From NCBI RefSeq assembly GCF_000799735.1, contig NZ_JUHH01000001.1, positions 1,116,001 to 1,180,000 on the forward strand: a stretch of DNA of 64,000 bases, written 5' to 3'. This document shows, piece by piece, positions 55,811 to 64,000 of this stretch. Origin of the DNA: Methylotenera sp. G11. GTDB lineage: Bacteria; Pseudomonadota; Gammaproteobacteria; Burkholderiales; Methylophilaceae. The notes beneath the pieces are model-generated. The model saw only the letters and a program-made list of their open reading frames with translations, was not told the DNA's origin and did no database searches. Both the position numbers and the translations under genes were made by a program. Position 1 is the first letter of the stretch; every line of letters starts with the position of its first letter.

Positions 55811-58159
55811 TTGCTTACAACCAATTTGACCGCCGAAGAAACCGTATCCAATCCCGCATGGAAGATTCTGGATACGGAAGAACAGTGGCAGGAATTCAGC
55901 GAGCCGTTTGGCAGCAACCCTGACCAAACACTGGTGCAATCAAATCTGCTGCTGGACGGCTTACGCTGCGCGGCCTGCTCAGGCATCATCGAGCAGGGCT
56001 TGCAGTCATCCCCCGGCATCGTCAGTGCGCGCGTAAGTATGTCGAAAAGACGCGCTGTTGTCGTGTGGTCGCCGTCACAGACATCTCCATCCAAGATACT
56101 GACCACGGTACAGGCCCTAGGCTACAGCGCGAGCCCCGCAACCCAGGGCGAAAGCGACCTGGCTGCCATTAAAAAGCAGCGAGCCGCTTTCTGGCGCTGG
56201 ATGGTTGCCGGATTCTGCATGATGCAGGTCATGATGTACGCAAGCCCCACTTATTTCACCGCCCCCGGTGAAATCTCGGCGGACATCCTGCACCTGCTTA
56301 ACTGGGCATCATGGCTGCTCAGTCTGCCGGTGCTGCTGTTTTCCAGCAGCTCGTTCTTCAGCAACGCCCTGCGCGACCTGAGAATGAAGCAGATCAGCAT
56401 GGACCTGCCGGTCGCTATCGGCATCGTGATTACGTTTGTGGTCAGCTCGGCCGCCACCTTCGAACCCAATAGCTGGTGGGGGCATACGGTCTATTTTGAC
56501 TCACTGACGATGTTCGTGTTTTTCCTGCTTTCGGCACGCCTGGTCGAGGTAAAACTGCATCGCAGGACATTAGGCGCGCTGGAATCACTGGTAAGCCGTA
56601 TTCCGGAAAACACCGAACGCCAGAACGCTGACGGCAGCTTCACGCGTGTATTGAACACCAGGCTTAAGATCGGTGACACGGTACGCGTCAACCTGGGCGA
56701 GGCATTTCCGGGTGACGGCAGGCTGATTTCAGGCAGCACCAGTGTTGATGAATCACTGCTCACCGGGGAATCGACACCGATACACAAGAATCTGGGCGAT
56801 GATGTGATTGCCGGCAGTTACAACCTGCGCCAGCCTGTCAACATCGTGCTGGAAGCCATCGGCGCTTCCACCAAGTACGGCCAGATTGTGAACCTGATCA
56901 ACCAGGCGGCCATTGAGAAGCCGAGATTATCAAAACTGGCTGACCGCGTAGCACGCCCATTCCTGATTTTTGTAATTCTGAGTGCGGCCGTTGCCGCTGC
57001 GCTGCTGTGGGATATCGACCGCGGACGGGCGCTCATGACTGCCGCCGCAGTGCTTATTGTCACCTGCCCTTGCGCTTTGTCGCTGGCGACCCCTGCCGCC
57101 ATGCTCTCGAGCGCCAGCGCGTTCGTCAAGCGCGGCATCCTGATCAAACGCCTGCAGGCGATTGAAAATATTGCCGATATCGACACGGTCATTTTTGACA
57201 AAACCGGTACGCTCACTGAAGATCATATCGAAATCAAGGCGATCCGACACAAAGCAGGATTGACAGAATCTACGGCGCTGGCTTTGGCTGCGGCAGTTGC
57301 ACGGCATTCATTCCATCCGGTTTCACGGGCACTGTTCAGTGCATATCAGGCACAGCAGCAGCCACCGCTGGCTCTGGATCTGGACGCTATTCAAGAAACC
57401 ATTGGCGCCGGGGTCAGTGCCGGCATCAGGCACTTTGCCGCCAATGAGGCTTGCGCACAGCCAGATCTGGTCAATGGCCAGCTAAAACTCGGTTCGGCAA
57501 AATTCTGTGCCGTTCACGAAGAAGACCTGCACACACAGCAGGTGCATTTGGTCGACAGCAATGGCTGGCTGGCAAGCTTTACGCTGCAGGAGGCGATCAA
57601 GCCGCTCGCGGCACAAACCATACAGCAACTGAAAGATGCCGGCATCGGTATAGAACTGCTGTCAGGCGACCGCTCCGATGCCGTAGAAAATACAGCAAAA
57701 GAAATCGGCATCTCACATTACCAGTCCGCATGCAATCCTGAAGACAAACTGCTGCGCCTGCAAACCCTCAAACAGCAGGGCAAGAAAGTCCTGATGGTAG
57801 GCGACGGCCTGAACGATGGCCCGATACTGGCAAGTGCGCATGTGTCCATTGCCATGGGCAAAGGCGTCCCGCTCACCCTTGCCCATGCCGATTACATATT
57901 CCTGAATGGTGACATCAGCCAGATACCCTACCTGATCCGCCATGCAAAACAAACGATGAAAATCATTAAAGAAAATATTGCATGGGCAATTGTGTATAAT
58001 TTGATCAGCATACCGCTTGCCTTCTTTGGCATACTGTCTGCATGGCTGGCCGGGCTGGGCATGGCTGTCAGCTCACTGATCGTGGTTGTTAACGCTTTGC
58101 GCCTGACCAAGTTCTCCACCTCTGCATTAACATTAGGAAAAACTCACCTGAAGGTCTGA
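55811..58159 (+). CDS. ccoI: Copper-translocating P-type ATPase CcoI (FixI-type)
   Basis: A 782-residue P1B ATPase with an N-terminal metal-binding domain containing CAAC (C53/C56). The metal-transport motif CPC is at 419-421, the phosphorylated Asp in DKTGTLTE is near 463, and the hinge GDGLNDGP is near 660. CcoI supplies copper to cbb3-type oxidases. The context (followed immediately by ccoS) supports this over a general copper exporter. The start is TTG at 55811 with a GGAG site; no in-frame ATG fits better. The ccoNOP structural genes are not in the window. Confidence 0.87.
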   Translation: MLTTNLTAEETVSNPAWKILDTEEQWQEFSEPFGSNPDQTLVQSNLLLDGLRCAACSGIIEQGLQSSPGIVSARVSMSKRRAVVVWSPSQTSPSKILTTVQALGYSASPATQGESDLAAIKKQRAAFWRWMVAGFCMMQVMMYASPTYFTAPGEISADILHLLNWASWLLSLPVLLFSSSSFFSNALRDLRMKQISMDLPVAIGIVITFVVSSAATFEPNSWWGHTVYFDSLTMFVFFLLSARLVEVKLHRRTLGALESLVSRIPENTERQNADGSFTRVLNTRLKIGDTVRVNLGEAFPGDGRLISGSTSVDESLLTGESTPIHKNLGDDVIAGSYNLRQPVNIVLEAIGASTKYGQIVNLINQAAIEKPRLSKLADRVARPFLIFVILSAAVAAALLWDIDRGRALMTAAAVLIVTCPCALSLATPAAMLSSASAFVKRGILIKRLQAIENIADIDTVIFDKTGTLTEDHIEIKAIRHKAGLTESTALALAAAVARHSFHPVSRALFSAYQAQQQPPLALDLDAIQETIGAGVSAGIRHFAANEACAQPDLVNGQLKLGSAKFCAVHEEDLHTQQVHLVDSNGWLASFTLQEAIKPLAAQTIQQLKDAGIGIELLSGDRSDAVENTAKEIGISHYQSACNPEDKLLRLQTLKQQGKKVLMVGDGLNDGPILASAHVSIAMGKGVPLTLAHADYIFLNGDISQIPYLIRHAKQTMKIIKENIAWAIVYNLISIPLAFFGILSAWLAGLGMAVSSLIVVVNALRLTKFSTSALTLGKTHLKV

Positions 58160-58160
58160 T

Positions 58161-58301
58161 ATGGACATCCTATTCGTACTTATACCACTCTCGGTCATCA
58201 TGGCGCTCGTCGTGCTTGCGGGGCTCTGGTGGGCGGTTTACCGCGGCCAGTTTGAAGATATCGAAGACGAAGGCAAACGCATCCTCGAAGATGACGATTA
58301 A
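58161..58301 (+). CDS. ccoS: Cbb3 oxidase assembly protein CcoS
   Basis: A 46-residue protein starting 1 nt after the ccoI stop. One membrane helix (LFVLIPLSVIMALVVLAGLWWAV) is followed by the family tail YRGQFEDIEDEGKRILEDDD, the CcoS signature. It helps assemble cbb3 oxidase, with CcoI delivering copper. It is too short for most ORF cut-offs. Confidence 0.92.
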   Translation: MDILFVLIPLSVIMALVVLAGLWWAVYRGQFEDIEDEGKRILEDDD

Positions 58302-58406
58302 CCGCAGCCGCCGCATTTCCGAGTTTTGTAATCGAAGCGCTTGGTTGTAATGGCAAAAAACCGCGCCGCAACGTCTGACAGATAAAAACGATAAAAGAAA
58401 CTGACC

Positions 58407-59048
58407 ATGGATTTTACAAGCATCATCGACATATTCCTGCACCTTGATAAGCACCTGGAGGCCGTAGCCGCTGCCTACGGCATCTGGATTTACGCGATTC
58501 TGTTCGCGATCATTTTTGTAGAAACCGGCGTTGTTGCCATGCCATTCCTGCCCGGGGACTCACTGCTGTTTGTAGCTGGCGCGATTGCGGCGATTGGCGG
58601 CATGAGCCTGCCGGTACTGATGATCCTGCTGACGATTGCAGCCATTGCCGGCGATGCGGCGAATTACTCGATAGGCCGGTGGTTTGGCCCAAAAGTGTTT
58701 GCCTGGGAGGACTCGCGCTGGTTCAACAAAGACGCTTTTAACAAGACCCATGACTTTTATGAAAAACACGGCCCGATCACGATCGTTGCCGGTCGTTTTC
58801 TGCCTTTCATCCGCACTTTCACGCCATTTGTGGCGGGTGTAGCGGACATGACTTACCCCAAGTTTGCTTTTTACAATATTATTGGCGGCATCCTCTGGGT
58901 ATGCGGCCTGACCGGACTAGGGTTCCTGGTGGGCAATCATCCGTGGGTCAAAGCCAATTTCTCACTGGTTGCGCTAGCCCTGGTGATCATTCCTACGCTG
59001 CCTGCAGCCTGGGTTGCGGCAAAACACTTCATCAAGTCCCGCTTCTGA
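58407..59048 (+). CDS. DedA-family inner-membrane protein
   Basis: A 213-residue membrane protein of the DedA/SNARE-associated family. It has FVETGVVAMPFLPGDSLLFVAGA, GDAANYSIGRWFG and EKHGPITIVAGRFLPFIRTFTPFVAGVADM, which include the conserved acidic and basic residues in re-entrant helices. Such proteins support lipid-carrier recycling and membrane-potential-dependent transport. It lies 105 nt after ccoS. Confidence 0.9.
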   Translation: MDFTSIIDIFLHLDKHLEAVAAAYGIWIYAILFAIIFVETGVVAMPFLPGDSLLFVAGAIAAIGGMSLPVLMILLTIAAIAGDAANYSIGRWFGPKVFAWEDSRWFNKDAFNKTHDFYEKHGPITIVAGRFLPFIRTFTPFVAGVADMTYPKFAFYNIIGGILWVCGLTGLGFLVGNHPWVKANFSLVALALVIIPTLPAAWVAAKHFIKSRF

Positions 59049-59419
59049 CTTTCATCGATTCCGGTGCAGAAACAGCGGAAGAAGCAGGACAGATGCCTGC
59101 CTCTTCAATCTTCGCCTAACCACGCCCTGTTGTTGCACGCCAATGCGCCCGGTCTTGCCCCGGCAGTCGAATCCGCTTGATCTTTAAAAAAACTCACTCA
59201 GATGCCAGGCAGCTGAGAGGCAGACAGACAGCGGCCCTCAACACATTCATTTGTAATTCAATTGTTTAAATTCCCGGCTAAAGGTTACGGCTTTGTTTCA
59301 AATCTGTAACAAAAACGCTTGAGACACACCTGTTTTTATGTTAGTTTTTGACATGCGTCAAATTGACGCACGTTAAAAATGTGTACGCAGGTCATCTTCA
59401 GATTGCTCACAGGTGATGT
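59049..59419 (+). other. 371-bp intergenic region upstream of the cox genes
   Basis: It contains an imperfect 11-bp hairpin (59078-59106) that may end dedA transcription. The FNR-like palindrome at 59348-59361 and an overlapping second half-site lie close to the DUF2244 start. The middle shows nothing recognisable. Confidence 0.5.
59348..59370 (+). promoter_or_regulatory. FNR/CRP-type palindrome upstream of the cox operon
   Basis: TTGAC-ATGC-GTCAA (59348-59361) is a perfect 5-4-5 palindrome of the FNR/DNR type. It overlaps a second exact palindrome, TGCGTCAA-A-TTGACGCA (59354-59370). Both lie 50-72 nt upstream of the DUF2244 gene, so an oxygen- or NO-responsive CRP/FNR-family regulator could act here. 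Confidence 0.5.
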
Positions 59420-59884
59420 ATGACGGTTTTTAGTGCTGACGGCAACATAATAGTGGCTAAGCCAAACAATTCCCTTACCCCCAGGGGGCTGGTGTGGCTT
59501 TTTATCAGCATCATGATCATTACCATGACCGTCGCACTTGGTGTGTCATTATCAGGAGCGTGGCTTGTATTACCGTTTGCCGGGTTTGAAGTTTTAGCTT
59601 TTGCATATGCGCTGCACCATGTCTATCTCCATTACGGGGATTTTGAAAAGGTCACGCTAGTTGATAATGAGGTGGTTGTAGAAAAACATAGTTATAAGAA
59701 TTCGGAGAAATTCACTTTTCAGCGTTATTGGGCAAAAGTTTCGCTGCGCAATAGTACTGACGGGACATGTAGTATCTTCATCGGCTCTCATGGTAAGGAA
59801 GTAGAGTTTGGCACTCGCTTTATGGACAATGATCAGCGCATAACGGTCGCCAGACAACTTAAACAACAATTAAACATCGTCTAA
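59420..59884 (+). CDS. DUF2244-family membrane protein
   Basis: A 154-residue protein with two membrane helices (LVWLFISIMIITMTVALGV and WLVLPFAGFEVLAFAYALHHV) followed by a soluble beta-rich domain. It matches DUF2244 proteins that are often encoded just before cytochrome c oxidase subunit II. The start has no strong ribosome binding site but the reading frame is clean. The function is unknown; an oxidase assembly role is inferred from position. Confidence 0.8.
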   Translation: MTVFSADGNIIVAKPNNSLTPRGLVWLFISIMIITMTVALGVSLSGAWLVLPFAGFEVLAFAYALHHVYLHYGDFEKVTLVDNEVVVEKHSYKNSEKFTFQRYWAKVSLRNSTDGTCSIFIGSHGKEVEFGTRFMDNDQRITVARQLKQQLNIV

Positions 59885-59907
59885 TAGTTTTTGTTTTGGG
59901 AGAAGGT

Positions 59908-61122
59908 ATGTTAAGGCAAGCAATGAAGAAGTTAAGTTTCTGTCTGCTGTTTTTACTAACGTCGCCAAAAGTGTTTGCTGACTTTAGTTGGAACTTCCCC
60001 GAGCCAGTCACCCCCATGGCGCTCGACACCTTGCACGTACACAACAAATTCATGGTGATTGTTGCCGTGATATTTGTCGTAGTGCTTGCAATCATGATCT
60101 ACTCACTGATAAAGCACCGCAAGAGTGCCGGTCACAAAGCCGTTGCAGATAAAGCGCCGTCCACGGCAACCGAGATCTTCTGGACACTGATTCCATTCGC
60201 AATCCTGTTACTGATTGACTTTGTCATCATGGGCATCCCGGCTTACCACAGCGTAGTCATGATGGAAGATACCCGCAACGAGTCCGACATGGTCATTAAA
60301 GTCACCGGCTCACAATGGCGCTGGCAGTATGAATACATGGGCAATACCGACAAGGGTAGCCAGTCCGGGCTGGAGGATGCCAAGGGCATCAAATTCGTCA
60401 GCAATCTTTCCACACCGCAAGATCAGGTCGAGGGTAAAGTCCCTCCCGTCAATGATCCTGCCAAACCATACCTGCTCGATGTCGACAATCGCCTGGTATT
60501 ACCTGTAGGGGCAAAAGTTCGCATCCTGATGACATCATCTGATGTATTGCATAACTGGTGGGTGCCGCAATTCGGTTCTTCACGTGTTGCCGTGCCCGGC
60601 TTCATCCGCGAAACCTGGGTACAGGTAGAAAAAGCAGGCACTTACCGCGGCCAGTGCAAGGAGCTGTGCGGCAAAGGCCATGGCTACATGCCTGTAGTGG
60701 TTGATGCCCTGCCCAAAGAAGAATACAAAACCTGGGTAGCGGCTAAACAGGCTGAAATTGCCAAGGCCGCTGCCGGCTCTGAAAAAGAGTGGACTAAAGA
60801 AGACCTGATCGCCGAAGGCAAAGCCGTATATGAGAAAAACTGTGCAGTATGCCACCAGGTGACGGGCGCAGGCCTGCCTCCCGCTTTTCCTGCACTCACC
60901 GGCAGCAAGATCGCCACTTCACCGATTTTCGGCGCAGACGGCAAATACCTGCCTGACAGCCATTTAGACCGCGTACTGAATGGTGTTCGCATGATGCCGG
61001 CATGGAAAGGCAATCTGAACGATACCGAAATCGCAGCAGTCATCACCTACGAACGCAACGCGCTTGGCAATAGTGTTGGCGATTTTCTTCAGCCGTCACA
61101 AGTAAAAGCAGCGCGTCAATAA
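59908..61122 (+). CDS. coxB: Cytochrome c oxidase subunit II with fused cytochrome c domain
   Basis: A 404-residue protein: signal peptide (about 1-24), two membrane helices (about 45-120), and a cupredoxin domain with the CuA motif CKELCGKGH (C250, C254, H258) and the earlier VLHNWWVP His. A C-terminal cytochrome c domain follows, with CAVCH (312-316) and a distal Met in GVRMMPAW. The frame is open from a TTG at 59896, but ATG 59908 has GGGAGAAGG. The fused haem domain marks a caa3-like variant of the aa3 oxidase. Confidence 0.93.
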   Translation: MLRQAMKKLSFCLLFLLTSPKVFADFSWNFPEPVTPMALDTLHVHNKFMVIVAVIFVVVLAIMIYSLIKHRKSAGHKAVADKAPSTATEIFWTLIPFAILLLIDFVIMGIPAYHSVVMMEDTRNESDMVIKVTGSQWRWQYEYMGNTDKGSQSGLEDAKGIKFVSNLSTPQDQVEGKVPPVNDPAKPYLLDVDNRLVLPVGAKVRILMTSSDVLHNWWVPQFGSSRVAVPGFIRETWVQVEKAGTYRGQCKELCGKGHGYMPVVVDALPKEEYKTWVAAKQAEIAKAAAGSEKEWTKEDLIAEGKAVYEKNCAVCHQVTGAGLPPAFPALTGSKIATSPIFGADGKYLPDSHLDRVLNGVRMMPAWKGNLNDTEIAAVITYERNALGNSVGDFLQPSQVKAARQ

Positions 61123-61148
61123 TTAAAGATTAGGTACAGGAGAAAGCT

Positions 61149-62741
61149 ATGAGTACAACAACAGTTGCACATCACGATGAGCACGCCGACCATCCGACCG
61201 GAATTATGCGATGGCTGACGACTACGAACCATAAAGATATCGGTACCATGTACCTGACATTCTCACTGATCATGTTCCTGGTCGGTGGCTCTATGATTCT
61301 GGGAATTCGTGCCGAGTTATTCCAGCCGGGCCTGCAATTAATGAAACCGGATTTTTTCAACCAGCTGATCGGCGTGCATGCACTTATCATGATTTTTGCA
61401 GCCCTGATGCCAGCCGCCACCGGTTTTGCGAACTGGATGATCCCTCTGCAGATCGGCGCGCCGGATATGGCGCTGCCCCGCCTGAATAACTGGGGCTTCT
61501 GGCTGCTGCCGCCATCTGCGATTCTGCTCACGCTGCCATTCACGCTAGCGCTGTTCGGCATCGGTGACGGTGCCCTGGCAACCGGCTGGACATTCTACCC
61601 ACCACTTTCAATACAAGGTGGCATCGGTGTGGACTTTGCCATTTTTGCAGTGCACTTGCTGGGTATTTCATCTGTTTTAGGTTCCATCAACATTATCGTC
61701 ACCCTGTTCAACATGCGCGCGCCAGGCATGACGCTGATGAAAATGCCGATGTTCGCATGGGGCTGGCTCATCACGGCTTTCCTGCTGATTGCTACGATTC
61801 CTGTATTAGCCGGTGCAGTCACCATGCTGCTGACAGACCGCCATTTTGGCACGCATTTCTTCAGTGCGGCCGGCGGCGGCGACCCAATCCTGTTCCAGCA
61901 CCTGTTCTGGTTCTTCGGCCATCCCGAAGTGTATATCCTGTTATTGCCGGTCTGGGGTTTCATTCCACAGATCCTGCAAACATTCTCACGTAAACCCATG
62001 TATGGCTACAAAGCACAGGTGTATTCATTCTGGGGTATCGGCGCCTTATCTGTAGTTGTATGGGCACACCACTTCTTCACTGCCGGGTTGCCGGTTCCTG
62101 CGCTGCTCTACTTCATGTACAGCACCATGGCGATTTCACTGCCATTGGCCGTGCTGTTCTTCTGCTGGATCAAAACCATGTGGCGCGGCTCCATGAGCTT
62201 CGAAACGCCCATGCTGTTCACGGTAGGCTGGATCATCCTGTTCGGCATCGGTGGCCTGACCGGCCTGGTGCTGGCCGACGTTGCGGCTGATGCGCAGTAT
62301 CACAACAGCTATTTCGTGGTCGCACACTTCCACTACACGCTGTTTGCCGGCGGCATCATGGGCATTATGGCCGGCGTGTATTACTGGCTGCCGAAAATGA
62401 CCGGCCATATGTACAACGAAAAGCTGGGTAAACTGCACTTCTGGTTAACGGCGATTTCCTTCAACCTGACATTTATCCCGCAGTTCTTCCTGGGTCTGGC
62501 CGGCATGCCACGCCGCATTCCTGACTATGCACTGCAATTTGCCGAATTCAATATGATTTCTTCAATCGCAGCGTTTGTACTTGGTTTATCACAACTCATC
62601 TTTGTGTATAACATCATCAGCACCGTCAAAGGTGGCAAGAAAGCAACCGACCAGGTTTGGGAAGGTGCGCAGGGCCTGGAGTGGACATTGCCATCACCAC
62701 CTCCATACCACAGCTTTACCGAGCAACCGGTAGTTAAATAA
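61149..62741 (+). CDS. coxA: Cytochrome c oxidase subunit I
   Basis: A 530-residue haem-copper oxidase core with about twelve membrane helices. The CuB/haem ligand regions are FFGHPEVYILLLP (His-Tyr pair), HHFF and HFHYTLFAGGIMGIMAGVYYWLPKM. The D- and K-pathway features of type A oxidases appear present. It lies 26 nt after coxB. Confidence 0.96.
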   Translation: MSTTTVAHHDEHADHPTGIMRWLTTTNHKDIGTMYLTFSLIMFLVGGSMILGIRAELFQPGLQLMKPDFFNQLIGVHALIMIFAALMPAATGFANWMIPLQIGAPDMALPRLNNWGFWLLPPSAILLTLPFTLALFGIGDGALATGWTFYPPLSIQGGIGVDFAIFAVHLLGISSVLGSINIIVTLFNMRAPGMTLMKMPMFAWGWLITAFLLIATIPVLAGAVTMLLTDRHFGTHFFSAAGGGDPILFQHLFWFFGHPEVYILLLPVWGFIPQILQTFSRKPMYGYKAQVYSFWGIGALSVVVWAHHFFTAGLPVPALLYFMYSTMAISLPLAVLFFCWIKTMWRGSMSFETPMLFTVGWIILFGIGGLTGLVLADVAADAQYHNSYFVVAHFHYTLFAGGIMGIMAGVYYWLPKMTGHMYNEKLGKLHFWLTAISFNLTFIPQFFLGLAGMPRRIPDYALQFAEFNMISSIAAFVLGLSQLIFVYNIISTVKGGKKATDQVWEGAQGLEWTLPSPPPYHSFTEQPVVK

Positions 62742-62750
62742 GACGGATAT

Positions 62751-62778
62751 GAAGGCCCGGCCACCAGGCCGGGCCTTC
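62751..62778 (+). repeat. GC-rich hairpin after coxA
   Basis: GAAGGCCCGGCC-ACCA-GGCCGGGCCTTC is a perfect 12-bp stem without a T-tract, 9 nt after the coxA stop. It may be an mRNA processing or stability element separating coxA from the next genes. Confidence 0.6.
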
Positions 62779-62788
62779 CGGGATCAAT

Positions 62789-62896
62789 ATGAAAAATCAG
62801 GAAATCAACAAAAGCAGCAATAAAAAAATAGCCATATTGCTGGGAGTGATCGCTTTCATCTGGTATCTGGCTTCCATGTTTACGCTTTGGAAATAG
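62789..62896 (+). CDS. Small single-helix protein in the cox operon (35 residues)
   Basis: A 35-residue ORF starting MKNQEINKSSNKKIA with one predicted membrane helix (ILLGVIAFIWYLASMFTLW). It occupies the position between coxA and ctaG where many betaproteobacteria encode a tiny oxidase assembly protein. I assign it by position and topology, not by a family motif. Confidence 0.7.
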   Translation: MKNQEINKSSNKKIAILLGVIAFIWYLASMFTLWK

Positions 62897-62950
62897 AACA
62901 TGGAAATTAAGCATAGCAACAAAACTCAGGAATAAGACACGGAAACAGAT

Positions 62951-63514
62951 GTGACGATAGATACTGACAATGACGGCTTAAGCCTGGCAGATCGCAGAAG
63001 GCTGGCGAATAAGAAGCTGGGTTTGAAAATGGTTTGGATTGTAGTTGGCTCATTGATATTTGCATTTGCGTTAGTGCCGCTTTATGACGTTTTATGCACG
63101 ATGACTGGTTTGAATGGAAAAACCGACACCAGTGCCTCTGTATTAAAAAGCAATAAAGTCGATACAACGCGCTGGGTCACCGTGCAGTTCACGTCCAGTG
63201 TAATGCCTGGGCTGGGCTGGAATTTTTACCCGAAACAGTCAAGCATTAAAGTACGCCCGGGACAAGTGGAAACAGTATTGTTTGAAGCTAAAAACATTAC
63301 CAGCCAGACCGTTGCCGGGCAGGCAATACCAAGCGTTACGCCAGGCCAGGCTGCCGCTTACTTAAAGAAAATAGAATGTTTTTGTTTTCAAAGGCAGGAG
63401 TTAAAACCAGGTGAAACAAAAGTCATGCCTTTACGGTTTTTTGTAAGCAGCGAATTGCCGGCTGATGTAAAGGAAATGACCTTATCCTACTCATTTTTTA
63501 GCGCTAAGGAATAG
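62951..63514 (+). CDS. ctaG: Cytochrome c oxidase copper assembly protein CtaG/Cox11
   Basis: A 187-residue inner-membrane protein with one N-terminal membrane helix (LKMVWIVVGSLIFAFALVPLYDV). A periplasmic immunoglobulin-like domain has the Cu-binding motif ECFCFQRQELKPGET. It inserts CuB into subunit I. The start is a GTG at 62951. A plasma-type DUF2970 gene, sometimes placed next, is not found before coxC. Confidence 0.93.
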   Translation: MTIDTDNDGLSLADRRRLANKKLGLKMVWIVVGSLIFAFALVPLYDVLCTMTGLNGKTDTSASVLKSNKVDTTRWVTVQFTSSVMPGLGWNFYPKQSSIKVRPGQVETVLFEAKNITSQTVAGQAIPSVTPGQAAAYLKKIECFCFQRQELKPGETKVMPLRFFVSSELPADVKEMTLSYSFFSAKE

Positions 63515-63668
63515 CAGGTGGAGTTAGCAAAAAGATTTTAAGTGTGTGGATTCAACGCCACAGTAAAGTAAAACTGATATTCATGAGTTGGTAGTTATGA
63601 CCGGTAGTGATGATTAGCAGTTAAGGCCGGTAGTTACGAATAGTTGCGTTAATTTAATATAAAACACA

Positions 63669-63689
63669 TTCAGTCAGGCACTGGCTGAA
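63669..63689 (+). repeat. Small hairpin upstream of coxC
   Basis: TTCAGTCAG-GCA-CTGGCTGAA (one G-U pair) lies 22 nt before the coxC start. It is in the leader, so it could affect coxC translation. The preceding spacer also carries two CCGGTAGT repeats. Confidence 0.4.
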
Positions 63690-63711
63690 TAATGCAATAG
63701 GGAGCTTACGC

Positions 63712-64000
63712 ATGACAACACATTCAAGTAATCATTATTTTGTACCGCATGGCGCTATCTACCCTGCCGTCATATCGGCAGGACTGATGTCACTGGCTGC
63801 GGGTTTTATTTTCAGTGTAGCGACAGATACCAACAAGGAACTCGCATACCTGCAAGCACCAGGCAAATGGATGATGTACATTGGTGCCGCGATTATCATA
63901 CTCATGACCTTTAAGTGGCTGGGGGCTGTGGTACTCGAAAGCGTGACGGGGCAATACCATAAATGGGAAGACAAATCATTCCGCATCGGCATGATCGTTT
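63712..64000 (+). CDS. coxC: Cytochrome c oxidase subunit III, N-terminal part (cut by window edge)
   Basis: Ninety-six codons are open to the end of the window. The start MTTHSSNHYFVPHGAIYP fits subunit III, followed by a first membrane helix (AVISAGLMSLAAGFIFSVA) and a second (MMYIGAAIIILMTFKWLGAVV), then the loop ESVTGQYHKWEDKSFRIGMI. A GGGAG ribosome binding site precedes the ATG. The remainder lies beyond the right edge. Confidence 0.93.
   Translation, partial: MTTHSSNHYFVPHGAIYPAVISAGLMSLAAGFIFSVATDTNKELAYLQAPGKWMMYIGAAIIILMTFKWLGAVVLESVTGQYHKWEDKSFRIGMIV

Noticed and set aside
1-64000. tRNA, rRNA, CRISPR array, insertion sequence or prophage
   Set aside because: No cloverleaf, conserved rRNA segment, regular repeat-spacer array, transposase or phage structural gene was seen on reading; short RNAs could be missed without a covariance search.

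Overview
The window reads as a chromosomal segment of a betaproteobacterium. The protein flavour and gene content (isc operon headed by iscR, a SpecificRecomb/Gcr-type membrane protein, aa3 oxidase order coxB-coxA-ctaG-coxC, Phc-like signalling genes, low- and mid-GC mosaic) fit Methylophilaceae-like or other Nitrosomonadales/Burkholderiales relatives best. This placement is inference from recalled family resemblance, not from a search. I see no rRNA, tRNA, CRISPR array or insertion sequence.

Layout. 1-7193: O-antigen/exopolysaccharide cluster, with a partial GT2, a two-domain GT2, a methyltransferase, the ABC exporter Wzt/Wzm, RmlC and RmlA. All but the first are on the minus strand with overlapping ends. 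7194-9689: AT-rich spacer, a TauE-type permease and cysteine synthase. 9825-14523: Gcr-type membrane protein, SuhB, TrmJ, CysE. 14571-21464: IscR-controlled operon iscR-(extra cysteine desulfurase)-iscS-iscU-iscA-hscB-hscA-fdx, with a heavily structured spacer before iscU. 21502-28627: carbonic anhydrase, a Pho-boxed OprP/O-type porin, a divergent EAL-CBS-GGDEF protein with its own Pho-like box, lysS, and prfB with the classic programmed frameshift.

28.8-35.0 kb is the most unusual part. A three-gene minus-strand unit encodes two unrecognised proteins and a guanidino-modifying (deiminase/amidinotransferase-like) enzyme split by a frameshift. It diverges from a NifA-type sigma-54 activator that keeps the full C-X11-C-X19-C-X4-C redox motif. 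The shared intergenic region carries a near-consensus -24/-12 promoter aimed at the unknown genes and two TGT-N10-ACA NifA-type upstream sites. No nitrogenase gene is in the window, so this looks like a NifA-family regulator dedicated to a non-nif, possibly oxygen-responsive accessory operon.

35.1-42.3 kb: arsC-like reductase, a DUF47 protein with a Pit phosphate transporter, then a Pho-boxed pstSCAB operon and a DUF6502 protein. 42.3-50.6 kb: a minus-strand operon with the architecture of Ralstonia phcB-phcS-phcR-phcQ (fatty-acid methyl ester quorum sensing) followed 4 nt later by a FadL-type outer-membrane channel, diverging from a response regulator translationally coupled to a LuxR-type receptor without a LuxI. 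50.7-55.7 kb: small lipoproteins, YjbQ, a lytic transglycosylase and ClpB. 55.8-64.0 kb: ccoI-ccoS, a DedA protein, DUF2244, and the aa3 cytochrome c oxidase genes coxB, coxA, a 35-residue membrane ORF, ctaG and the start of coxC, with an FNR-like palindrome upstream.

Phosphate control recurs: three Pho-type boxes link the porin, the c-di-GMP protein and pstS. Sulfur and iron-sulfur genes (TauE, CysK, CysE, isc) form a second theme. Several short genes (ccoS, the 35-residue cox ORF, partial coxC) and the true prfB start were found by reading the sequence directly.
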